Positions 1 to 7,559 of a stretch of DNA of 37,254 nt are shown in pieces. Origin of the DNA: Candidatus Schmidhempelia bombi str. Bimp (GTDB lineage: Bacteria > Pseudomonadota > Gammaproteobacteria > Enterobacterales > Orbaceae); the NCBI RefSeq assembly GCF_000471645.3, contig NZ_AWGA01000054.1, forward strand, positions 1 to 37,254. The letters are read 5' to 3'. The position numbers and the translations under genes are program-made. The number at the start of each line of letters is the position of its first letter. Positions within the stretch are counted from its first letter, which is position 1. The notes under the pieces are model-generated. The model made no database searches, had not been told where the DNA came from, and was given only the letters and a program-made list of their open reading frames with translations.

Positions 1-349
1 CAATCCAGAACAATTCCATAGAGACAAAGCCATTACTATAACAATAAGTAATACCGTTAAATAGTTTGCCTTGATAGAACAATTCATAATCATAATCATG
101 TTCTTCATTAATGACATCATAATCAATTTTTATTGGGGTGGGGTATTTAAAAAAACCATAATCATCTTCAGCCGTGATCTTACCTTGGGTGATTTGATAC
201 ACTTTATGCAGTTTTTGTTCACGATGGTCATAAGCCAGCCCTGTAAACAGCACATCATTTAAAAAGTACAAACCGTCAATTTGTTGTAAATAACTTAACT
301 CTACCCGAACAGGTAGGTCAAATGAGGGAGTATTGTTTATTTTATTCAT
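1..349 (-). CDS. Partial YwqK/MORN-like protein, probable immunity protein of the deaminase effector (3' end outside window)
   Basis: An open frame runs from an ATG at 349 to the window edge without a stop, giving 116 residues that start MNKINNTPSF. The Shine-Dalgarno AAGGTG lies about 7 nt upstream. The first 8 nt overlap the end of the effector gene, which suggests translational coupling. Two repeats resemble the MORN-like units of YwqK proteins: one around DGLYFLNDVLFTGLAYD (residues 26-42) and one around ELFYQGKLFNGITY near residue 95. In Bacillus the YwqK-type antitoxin gene lies next to a YwqJ-type deaminase toxin, and the neighbour here ends in such a domain. The immunity role is inferred from order, coupling and family resemblance. 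The true length is unknown because the gene is cut by the window. Confidence 0.72.
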   Translation of the reverse strand, partial: MNKINNTPSFDLPVRVELSYLQQIDGLYFLNDVLFTGLAYDHREQKLHKVYQITQGKITAEDDYGFFKYPTPIKIDYDVINEEHDYDYELFYQGKLFNGITYCYSNGFVSMELFWI

Positions 350-2918
350 ATCTTTCACCTTTTCGTCCTGTATGAACTTTAATTTGCGGATCTAATATAC
401 CACTACAATTAGCACAAGCTTCAAATTCACGTAAAAAATCGTCTTTTTTTGCTGGGCGATTAGTTTTCAGGGTATATACTTCAATAGCACTTAAATATGT
501 TTCGGGATCTAGTCCCCGTGCTCGCAATTGTTTAAACACATAATCGACAGCCAATATTTCAGCATGAGCACCTGGCATACCATCAAAGTTTGATAAGCGA
601 TCTTTATGTGTGACTAAATAGTTTTCTATTAAATCTTTTGTTAATTCATCCATTTTTTCGTCAGGGTATAATCCAGCTAATTTTGATATATAACGGTCAA
701 TATCGATCACTTGAATTGGTGCTGAGTTACCAGCAAATTTGCTTGTATCAGCAAAGACTACCTGAGCGTTAATGGCGTCATTCAATGAAAAAGGTAAATT
801 GGCAAACTGTTGGGTTGTCTCAAATGTAATGCCTTCAACTGTACATGTTGCTCGAGAGATAGCTTTTAACTTTTTCCATTTAGCTTCATTTATTCCACTA
901 TTTCTAGCCATTTGCTTAAACTTCTCAATATTGTCTAGGGAATGACTTTCTTTAATAACGGTGTCGACCTCTGTTGTGCTAGAAGCTTGATCATCTACCC
1001 TGACTAGAACCTGTATTTTTTGATTACTTGCTGATTTATCAGCCCCCCCGCCTAATGCATGGTTTATTGCTTCAATGGGGTTATCTAAATTTATATGCTC
1101 GGAAAGTACTTTTTTTAAATAAAATTCAGTCATGGGTGGCATAGTTAAATTATGTAAATAGTCTTGGTTAATGACTAACATATTGGGGAGCAACTTAGGG
1201 GGGTGTTTTATATTGTTGTCCGGAAAGGGTAATAATTTTAGTTCTTGTAATTGTCTAACTGCTGTTCTTGTTTCGGGTATTATGGCTAGTTGTGTTGATG
1301 ATTGCCCGCCATGTTCAGTTGTTGTAATTTCGGGGATTCTTCGTGTTGATTGTGTTGCTAATCCTTCGCCATGCTCAAGTATTATTGTCTTGGGGTCTTT
1401 TAGCATAGCATTAACTTCTTCTTTTGTCATTTTTCGAACTGAAGAAGCGTCTTCTTTTATAAAACTAAAACTGGCACCAGCACTTTTAATGTTGATATAT
1501 GTTAATGCACCAACGGTTACTCCTGCCGCTATCAGCCTTAATATTCTTGATAGTTTTTCATCGGGGGGAAGTGTTTTATCTTCTATGGTTGAATAAATGG
1601 CCGATGCAATGTTAGTCGAAATCATGATACCTTGGGCACTGTCCGCGGTTACTTGGCCAATAATCATTGCTTTAACGACATTGGGGTTACTAATATTGCC
1701 CACTGACATCGGCAAGAATGCGTGTGGTTTCCATTTTGTTAAGATTTTAAGTGAAGAAAACCCACACAGGCTTGCAACAATAGTTAATGAATCTATACCA
1801 TCATGTTTCCAATTATTAAAACCGGTATTATAACGTTGTGCTATATTAATTACCGATGCCGCTGTACCCGCTACAGCCGAAGCCGCCATAGTCCATAGTG
1901 CTACCGTTGCCGCCTGTCCACCAGGTACAAAAAGTAATATGGCACCAGCAATGATTGATGCGCCAATAGCAACCCAAGATAGCGCATTAGAAATGCTGTC
2001 TAACCAAGTTGCCCCATCTGTTGTGAATTGGTGTTCTTCTGAGTAATAGCGATCATTTATCTCCCAACTAAGTAGTCCTTCACCATCAAATTTGGGTATT
2101 TCTAACGTTGGGTGGCTAGCGCAAAGATAACGGCATTTTAATATGCCATTTGGATAACGGTTGTTACTTTCCCATGTAGCTAATGCATCAAGGACAGCGG
2201 CTTGTTCTGTCTCACCTTTGCCTTCAAATACTCCACACCATCCTTGTTGGGTTGGACTAGTCCAATCTAATAAATAAACTTTATTATTTGTATAAAAATA
2301 ACAAACTTGTAATAGAATTGAGTTAGTATCAGGATACTCGTTAGAGTAGTGTCTTGCGGTAATAATTTTAAAATTTTCTTTATGACTATTTGGTATTTTT
2401 TCTAGCAAATATTCTAGTTTCTTTGCATATGTTTCCATATTTGTGATGCGTTCTTGATATTTGCTATTTTCATCTTCATTAAGCTGGCTGTGAGCTTCTA
2501 AATCACGAATTAATTCAATTTGTTTTTTTAAGTTGTGCAATACGTTGAAGGGATTTTCAGTTTCTTCAAATGTTCCACTATCATAACTTAAACATTCATC
2601 TTGGCTGATAACATGCTGCACATAGTGATAAGTCTTTGGGTTTGGGTCACCTAAAGTTTTTTTTACCGTACATATTACAGTATGCACTCCTCTTAAGCTC
2701 CAAGTCGCGTTTAGCCATTCAGAACCGTTGGGTCCTTTGACACTATTCTGTTGTTTTTTGTCTTCATTTGTGTGATTGACACAATCCCAACTAACAAATA
2801 ACCGCTCTACATCTTCAGCTTCGGGATTAACCTTTTTTAAAAAAAATGACATTTTTTTATTTTGGATCACATATTTTAAGGATGGTTCTGTCACAATTTT
2901 GTAGTCTTCTAAATCCAT
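342..2918 (-). CDS. T6SS-associated polymorphic toxin with C-terminal YwqJ-type deaminase domain
   Basis: An 858-residue protein encoded 14 bp downstream of vgrG. It starts at ATG 2918 behind AGGAAA. Residues about 35-90 look like an Ig/PKD-like fold (SWDCVNH, then GVHTVICTV). Residues 125-175 are charged and helical, possibly coiled coil. Residues 185-290 are beta-rich and of unknown type. Hydrophobic segments lie near 313-360, 375-393 and 415-475, with a Gly/Ala-rich stretch around ILLFVPGGQAA, as in effectors that cross or insert into membranes. A Ser/Thr/Pro-rich linker follows. The last ~120 residues carry the deaminase zinc signature: GAHAEILAVD (His785, Glu787) and CANCSGIL (Cys835, Cys838). 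This matches YwqJ-like members of the cytidine deaminase superfamily used as toxins. The target (DNA, RNA or nucleotide) cannot be read from sequence. No PAAR or LXG domain is visible, so loading on the adjacent VgrG is likely. The N-terminal half matches no family I recognise. Confidence 0.85.
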   Translation of the reverse strand: MDLEDYKIVTEPSLKYVIQNKKMSFFLKKVNPEAEDVERLFVSWDCVNHTNEDKKQQNSVKGPNGSEWLNATWSLRGVHTVICTVKKTLGDPNPKTYHYVQHVISQDECLSYDSGTFEETENPFNVLHNLKKQIELIRDLEAHSQLNEDENSKYQERITNMETYAKKLEYLLEKIPNSHKENFKIITARHYSNEYPDTNSILLQVCYFYTNNKVYLLDWTSPTQQGWCGVFEGKGETEQAAVLDALATWESNNRYPNGILKCRYLCASHPTLEIPKFDGEGLLSWEINDRYYSEEHQFTTDGATWLDSISNALSWVAIGASIIAGAILLFVPGGQAATVALWTMAASAVAGTAASVINIAQRYNTGFNNWKHDGIDSLTIVASLCGFSSLKILTKWKPHAFLPMSVGNISNPNVVKAMIIGQVTADSAQGIMISTNIASAIYSTIEDKTLPPDEKLSRILRLIAAGVTVGALTYINIKSAGASFSFIKEDASSVRKMTKEEVNAMLKDPKTIILEHGEGLATQSTRRIPEITTTEHGGQSSTQLAIIPETRTAVRQLQELKLLPFPDNNIKHPPKLLPNMLVINQDYLHNLTMPPMTEFYLKKVLSEHINLDNPIEAINHALGGGADKSASNQKIQVLVRVDDQASSTTEVDTVIKESHSLDNIEKFKQMARNSGINEAKWKKLKAISRATCTVEGITFETTQQFANLPFSLNDAINAQVVFADTSKFAGNSAPIQVIDIDRYISKLAGLYPDEKMDELTKDLIENYLVTHKDRLSNFDGMPGAHAEILAVDYVFKQLRARGLDPETYLSAIEVYTLKTNRPAKKDDFLREFEACANCSGILDPQIKVHTGRKGERYE

Positions 2919-2932
2919 TGTTTTATTTCCTA

Positions 2933-5728
2933 TTATTGTTTCTTGAGTTTGGCTTTAGCTAAAAGATAATCAATGAGATTTTTCTGATTGTTGTATGGTC
3001 CAATTGAGTTTTTTAATTCTTTTATTAAATCTTCATGATAGATCTGTGTATAAACCTCGCTTGTTTTTGCAACAATTTCTTCCGCATAACTTAAGTAATC
3101 AATTATTTCATTGGCATTGCCAATTTTAATTGCTTTATGTAGACGTTGTGCGTTGGCTTTAGCTAAGATGTCATCTTGATCGGGGTAAGCGTAAGCATAT
3201 TTCATACCCGCTGGCACATTTTTTAATACCACTTTTCCTTCGCGATCTAATTTGCCTTGACGCAATTCACCATTTTCGAAACGCACTATGTATTTTGTCA
3301 TTGGAATAGGGTAACCATCTTCAGTTTTAAGTTCTAGCGTGATGCCTTCTTGCATATCTTGTTCAGTAAATAATGCTGGTACATCGATTGGATCGTAATT
3401 TAATTTAGCAGCGCCCATCTTCTGCATCACATTACACTTAAGATAAATATTATCCTGCGTACCCAGCTCAATGCCTTCACTGCTGATTTTGATGTAAGAG
3501 CCACCACAGATAAGCTTGATTTCATCGCTTGCGGTGATGGTGAGTTTACCGTCAACACTGTCAATTTTAATATCTTGCTTAGCCGCCATATTTAGGTTGG
3601 CATTTTGGGCTTGTAGCTCAATATCACCTTGGTTAGCAAACAGTTTCATGCCTGATTTATGGGCAAATAGTCCTATTGCTTCGGATGAGGATACGGTGAC
3701 GTTTTTTAATGCGTTGATATCGGTTTGATTTTCGCTGGTTAGGGTTAAGCTATTGCCTGTTGTCAGTTGGATGTTTTCTGGGCTGGTTAGGGCAATGCCT
3801 TCTTGGGCATAGGCTAAAATGCCACTTTGGGTCAGTTGAGTTAAGTTGGCTTTAAGCTGGTCTTGACTGTCGGTATCGGCACTGTGTGCGTGGGACTGGG
3901 TAGCCGCATTTTGTAGGGCTTTGGCAATTGATAAGGCGTTTTCAAGTTGTGTAATGGCAGCTTGCATATCGAGCTGTTTGCCTTGGGCTTTAGGCTCGGT
4001 TTGGGTGGTTAAGTATAAGCCTTTATTGGCAGCAATTGCGCCCCATTCATCCGTCCTCAGTTCAAACCCTTCACCACGATCTTGTTTGTTTTGGTCGACA
4101 AGGTGACCTATATTTAATTGGGTTTTACCGTATTCGGTAGCGAGTTTGATATGCTCTTGACCGCGTTTGTCATCCATCCGTAATTTGTTGTTAGCTGGCG
4201 TGCGAATCACATTGCGGTGTTTGTTAATGGTGGTCACATGGTCAGGGTGAGTGCTGTCGTGCATTGCATGGGCAATGTAGGGTCTATCTGGGTTGCTGTC
4301 CATAAAGGCAATAGCTACTTCCGTGCCGTCAATTAACGGGAAGTGAAAACCATAGGTGTTACCCGAATAAGGTTTGGCTAAGCGTACCCATAAGCTTTCA
4401 TTGCCTTTTTTCCACTCTTTTAAGTCAAAGTTAAATTTGACCCGGTAGCGTCCTTGTGTGTCGATATAACCATAGGTATCGTTATCAGGGCTGGTGACCC
4501 GTGCTGACAAAGTCCCCCCAATTTGTGGCCAAGCAATCGGGGCAGGGCGATAAGGTTTTAAAACATTAAAAGGAATAGCGGTAAAACTGAGCTGGTAGGC
4601 ATCACTACGGCTGCCATGTCCGGTAACACTAAGAATAATAATGCCTTCATCAATAGTGGTAAGCGGATTGCCTTCAATGCGCACCAATTGCCCTGGGGCT
4701 AATTGATAAAGGTTAGTTTTTCCTTTAATAATAACTTGATTGCTAATCGCTTGCTCATGGCGAATGCGCGCATACCCGTTACCGCTTTCAATAGCATTAT
4801 CATGACTATCTAAATCTTTATAATGCTCACCATAAAGGTAGTGAGTGCCGTGGGTTGTAGTGTCATTTGGTTGGGTGTTGATGTCGCTTAATAATAGGGC
4901 GTTGGCATCACGGTAGTTGTAGTCTTGTACTTTAAATGATGATTCAACCATTTGGCTATGTAAGCTGATATCCCAAATACTCGGTTTGCCACTGTCTAGT
5001 GTGCTGCTTGGTAATTTATACGCCACCTTGGCAATTTGTTCATAGCCTTGTTCATAATCACTCATCACCATAACATCACAATCATGCTGTGCATGGCTTT
5101 CAAAGCGGAACCAAATACCGACATCAGCGAGTAAGCGTTGAATAAATTCAAGGTCAGATTCTTGCCATTGGGTAATAAACTCTCGAACAGCGTACTGGGC
5201 TTTGAGTTCAAGTAGATAATCAATGCCGATAAACCCATGACTTCTTAACACTTGCTCTACCACATTAACGACGCTTTGATTTTGGTAGATGGCACAGTTG
5301 CGGTTTAGGCTTAATCTGGCGAGTCGGGGGGAAACAACAACTTGGTAATGGGCTTCGTCTTTGTTAATCGAGAGTTGTTTAAATTCGGTGATAATGCCAT
5401 ATATTTTGTGAGAGCCGGTGCCAATCGGTAAGTCACTTAATGACCGAATGGCTTCGCTTAATTGATTTTTACCCGTAGGATTAAAAGCAAATGAGGCAGA
5501 TTGGTTTAAACACGTATCGACCGATATGGCTTTGTTGGTACTGGTGAAGGTAATGGTATAACGCCATAACTGATTTAACTCTGCCTCATAATCAACCTTT
5601 AAGATAGAGATCGGGGCATTAAGTTTATCGATGGTTAAAGTATAACGATTGTGGCTGACTTGCGTAGTTAATCCATTTATGAAATTTTCACCAATGTGGT
5701 TAACGAAGTTAGATAAATCTTTTTTCAT
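2933..5728 (-). CDS. vgrG: T6SS spike protein VgrG (TssI) with C-terminal extension
   Basis: A 931-residue VgrG, the trimeric spike at the tip of the T6SS tube. The start at 5728 has AGGA 7 nt upstream. Residues ~25-390 form the gp27-like base (REFITQWQESDLEFIQRLLA near 182-201 is typical). The gp5 OB fold covers ~400-490 (GRYRVKFNFDLKEW, GTEVAIAFMDSNPDRPYI). The beta-helix repeat region (DUF2345-type) is ~635-765. Residues ~795-845 (ITLELKTEDGYPIP, LDREGKVVLKNVPAG) resemble a transthyretin-like beta domain. The last 85 residues are helical. Such tails commonly carry cargo, so this one probably docks the effector encoded next. The gene ends with tandem stops TAA-TAG and is 14 bp from the effector. 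No tss sheath, baseplate or membrane genes are present, so this is an orphan cargo cassette within the window. Confidence 0.95.
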   Translation of the reverse strand: MKKDLSNFVNHIGENFINGLTTQVSHNRYTLTIDKLNAPISILKVDYEAELNQLWRYTITFTSTNKAISVDTCLNQSASFAFNPTGKNQLSEAIRSLSDLPIGTGSHKIYGIITEFKQLSINKDEAHYQVVVSPRLARLSLNRNCAIYQNQSVVNVVEQVLRSHGFIGIDYLLELKAQYAVREFITQWQESDLEFIQRLLADVGIWFRFESHAQHDCDVMVMSDYEQGYEQIAKVAYKLPSSTLDSGKPSIWDISLHSQMVESSFKVQDYNYRDANALLLSDINTQPNDTTTHGTHYLYGEHYKDLDSHDNAIESGNGYARIRHEQAISNQVIIKGKTNLYQLAPGQLVRIEGNPLTTIDEGIIILSVTGHGSRSDAYQLSFTAIPFNVLKPYRPAPIAWPQIGGTLSARVTSPDNDTYGYIDTQGRYRVKFNFDLKEWKKGNESLWVRLAKPYSGNTYGFHFPLIDGTEVAIAFMDSNPDRPYIAHAMHDSTHPDHVTTINKHRNVIRTPANNKLRMDDKRGQEHIKLATEYGKTQLNIGHLVDQNKQDRGEGFELRTDEWGAIAANKGLYLTTQTEPKAQGKQLDMQAAITQLENALSIAKALQNAATQSHAHSADTDSQDQLKANLTQLTQSGILAYAQEGIALTSPENIQLTTGNSLTLTSENQTDINALKNVTVSSSEAIGLFAHKSGMKLFANQGDIELQAQNANLNMAAKQDIKIDSVDGKLTITASDEIKLICGGSYIKISSEGIELGTQDNIYLKCNVMQKMGAAKLNYDPIDVPALFTEQDMQEGITLELKTEDGYPIPMTKYIVRFENGELRQGKLDREGKVVLKNVPAGMKYAYAYPDQDDILAKANAQRLHKAIKIGNANEIIDYLSYAEEIVAKTSEVYTQIYHEDLIKELKNSIGPYNNQKNLIDYLLAKAKLKKQ

Positions 5729-6462
5729 GTTTTATCCTACGAGTTTGCATTGAGTTAGATAAGCTGCACTGGTTAATTAGAATATGTTTTTTTATACATT
5801 GCAATGTTTTTAGGTTTAATTTATGAGTGTTTTTTTAAAATAGTACAGAAAAATTAGAAAACTCATTAACATAAAAATAATAGAGGATTTAGATATAAAA
5901 AATAACTCAGCTTACTTAACCATTTTGCCATTTAACTTAAATGCCTAGTTTTGTAAAAAACTTTGAGGAGTCTATACCGTTTCGTTTTGTGGGATTTTGG
6001 TATTTGCTGGTAGGTAATTTTTCTCACGTTGGGTTGCGTTACTGCAATATAACTAAAGGTTGTTGTATAGATTTTTGAGTTTTAAATTAAGCTGCTTTAA
6101 AAACGACCATTTAAGCGTGGTTCTACTACTATAATAAAATAATTAGTATTGTTTTAGTCTAGATGGTATCCATACCAAGTTCAATAGTTAATGTAGATAC
6201 CAATCAATCTTGCCGAGAATATCTTTTTTTGAGTATTGGTATTCCCGTGATTTTTGCGCAGGTATTTATAGCGATAAATTTCAAGTGCTTAATTGTATTT
6301 TATTTTTGTTTATAACGTTATAGTTTCTTAGATGTAATAGTTTTTATTTAATTTGACATTCAAGTTATTTTATAACCTAAAAAGATGGTCAGAAATGAAT
6401 CAAATAAAAGCACTAGTTAAGAAAAAGTAAATAGAAAATTTATTTTACTCATCGGACACTCA
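5729..6462. other. Gene-free AT-rich region upstream of vgrG
   Basis: No frame with a credible start and ribosome site is visible here on either strand. The vgrG promoter must lie in its left part on the minus strand, but no clear -35/-10 pair stands out. The region ends at the IS remnant, so it may contain old insertion debris that is no longer recognisable. Confidence 0.5.
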
Positions 6463-6840
6463 TGGCTACACTAATTAGTACCACTTTTATAAGGTCATTG
6501 TTATGATAACCAAAAAACAAAAGGAACGAACAATGACAACTGACATTTCAAGAAGAGAAAAACGCAGTTTTAATAATGAATTCAAAAAACAGATGGTAAT
6601 GCTGTATCAAAATGGCAAAAAACGAGCAGATATTGTTGCTGAGTATGACCTGACTAAATCTGCATAAGACAAGAGGCTTAAGCCATATCAAACCACTGGT
6701 GAGTTTACAGCTCAAGGTAATCGTAGCGTTCAAGAAAATGAGCTTATAGCCCTACGCAAAGAGAATAAGTGATTGTTGATGGAGAATGACATATAAGCTA
6801 ATAAAAAGCAAAGTGCAGAAAATTGTCACAAACGGGGGTT
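6463..6840 (+). mobile_element. Decayed IS3-family insertion sequence remnant
   Basis: The remnant starts near a terminal-repeat-like TGGCTACACTAATTAGTACC at 6463, followed by a short leader with Shine-Dalgarno AAGGA (6521-6525) and a broken orfA. The catalytic orfB (DDE) part is not recognisable beyond about 6840, and I see no convincing right-end repeat. The element is therefore truncated and immobile. It sits between the T6SS cassette and the zapA/6S core locus. Confidence 0.65.
6533..6815 (+). pseudogene. IS3-family transposase orfA, interrupted by stop codons
   Basis: Translation from ATG 6533 gives MTTDISRREKRSFNNEFKKQ, then GKKRADIVAEYDLT. This is the helix-turn-helix of IS3-family OrfA proteins, followed by NELIALRKENK and LLMEND of the family's leucine-rich segment. 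A TAA at 6665-6667 stands where intact relatives read leucine in 'SALDK', consistent with TTA changing to TAA. A TGA follows ENK and another TAA follows MENDI. Three in-frame stops plus loss of orfB make this a pseudogene. The family assignment is from memory of OrfA sequences, not from a search. Confidence 0.75.
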
Positions 6841-7011
6841 TGTTTCGCTTTTTAGCAGGCTAGACAATTTAATATGGATTGAATATCTGTTCATTTACGG
6901 CGTAAAACAATCTTTATAATAAGAAGTGATGTTAGCGAAATAGCGATGATGACTATTCATCGATAGTGATTTATCTAATGGATAGAGATAAGTGCATTAT
7001 TAACAAAAATA

Positions 7012-7194
7012 GTGGCTCCAAGATGCCGTTTATGGGTGGAAACCCTTGAACCCTAGGTTCAAGGTGAATTATACGTTTCAACCTTTAGGTTTCCTTGTCA
7101 AGCAAGGCTTACACACCAGCTGAAAACCGTACTATTCTAGCTTTTGGAATATCGGCTCAGGGGACTGACCCTTAATCGAACATCTCAGAGTTGC
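7012..7194 (-). ncRNA. ssrS: 6S RNA (SsrS), RNA polymerase sigma70 holoenzyme inhibitor
   Basis: The minus strand reads CTCTGAGATGTTCG near the 5' end, then GTCAGTCCCCTGAGCCGATA, and later TTCACCTTGAACC, GGGTTCAAGGG and GGCATCTTGGAG at the 3' end. These are the conserved parts of enterobacterial 6S RNA in the right order. The ends pair: CTCTGAGATG with CATCTTGGAG, including two G-U pairs. Length is about 183 nt, the same as in E. coli. Location directly downstream of zapA is also conserved. 6S RNA mimics an open promoter and sequesters sigma70 polymerase in stationary phase. The product RNA copied from it would correspond to the plus strand near 7151-7170. Ends are set by alignment to E. coli from memory and may be off by a few nt. 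The fau/ygfA gene that follows in E. coli is absent; IS debris lies there instead. Confidence 0.93.
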
Positions 7195-7199
7195 CTATA

Positions 7200-7227
7200 A
7201 TGATACAACTCTGAGAGCAGGATTCAA
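7200..7227 (-). promoter_or_regulatory. Putative 6S RNA promoter
   Basis: On the minus strand, TTGAAT (7227-7222) and TATCAT (7205-7200) are separated by 16 bp, with the predicted 5' end of 6S RNA about 6 nt downstream at 7194. The -35 box lies 12 bp after the zapA stop. A 10-bp inverted repeat (arms 7184-7193 and 7206-7215) flanks the -10 box. Confidence 0.55.
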
Positions 7228-7239
7228 TAACATTTTTAT

Positions 7240-7557
7240 TTATTTTTGTGTTTTTGTTCGCTGATTGCTGTTAATTAAAGCAGAATCTAAGACATTTTTT
7301 AATTCAAATAATTTTTGTGAATAAAAATGTTGTATCTCATTTTCTTTAGCTCGTTCTTTGGCTAATTCATATGAAATATTTAATGCTGTGGTGATAATAA
7401 TTTGATCACTACTGAGGACCTGAGTTTTATCACGAAGCTCATTAAGGCGTTGTTCAAGATCTTGGGCAACTTGCCTTAGCGTCGGCACTTCCTCTTCCGG
7501 ACAACTGAGTTTTAAATTGCGTCCAAAAATTTGAATTTCCACAACGTTTAAAGCCAT
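7240..7557 (-). CDS. zapA: Cell division protein ZapA
   Basis: A 105-residue protein, the usual ZapA size. It begins MALNVVEIQIFGRNLKLSCP, the typical N-terminal beta hairpin, and continues into a long helical part (LRQVAQDLEQRLNELRDKT) that forms the dimer/tetramer coiled coil. ZapA bundles FtsZ filaments at mid-cell. The start codon is only 2 bp beyond the dxs stop, with the Shine-Dalgarno AAGG inside the end of dxs, so it is probably co-transcribed and coupled with dxs. The 6S RNA gene follows, as in E. coli; in that organism zapA is not attached to dxs. Confidence 0.93.
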   Translation of the reverse strand: MALNVVEIQIFGRNLKLSCPEEEVPTLRQVAQDLEQRLNELRDKTQVLSSDQIIITTALNISYELAKERAKENEIQHFYSQKLFELKNVLDSALINSNQRTKTQK

Positions 7558-7559
7558 AA

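Noticed and set aside
71-262. 63-codon plus-strand frame at the window edge
   Set aside because: It lies antisense to the partial YwqK-like gene, which has a good ribosome site, family repeats and overlap with the effector.
1171-1833. Two plus-strand frames (141 and 78 codons) opposite the effector gene
   Set aside because: They are antisense shadows of a well-supported gene, have no ribosome sites, and their composition is that of reversed hydrophobic codons.
6548-6733. 61-codon minus-strand frame
   Set aside because: Antisense to the IS3 orfA remnant, with no ribosome site or family match.
6828-6843. ACAAAC-GGGG-GTTTGT hairpin as terminator of 6S RNA
   Set aside because: The stem is only 6 bp, it is about 170 nt beyond the 6S 3' end, and it has no T-run on the minus strand; 6S RNA is usually processed at its 3' end.
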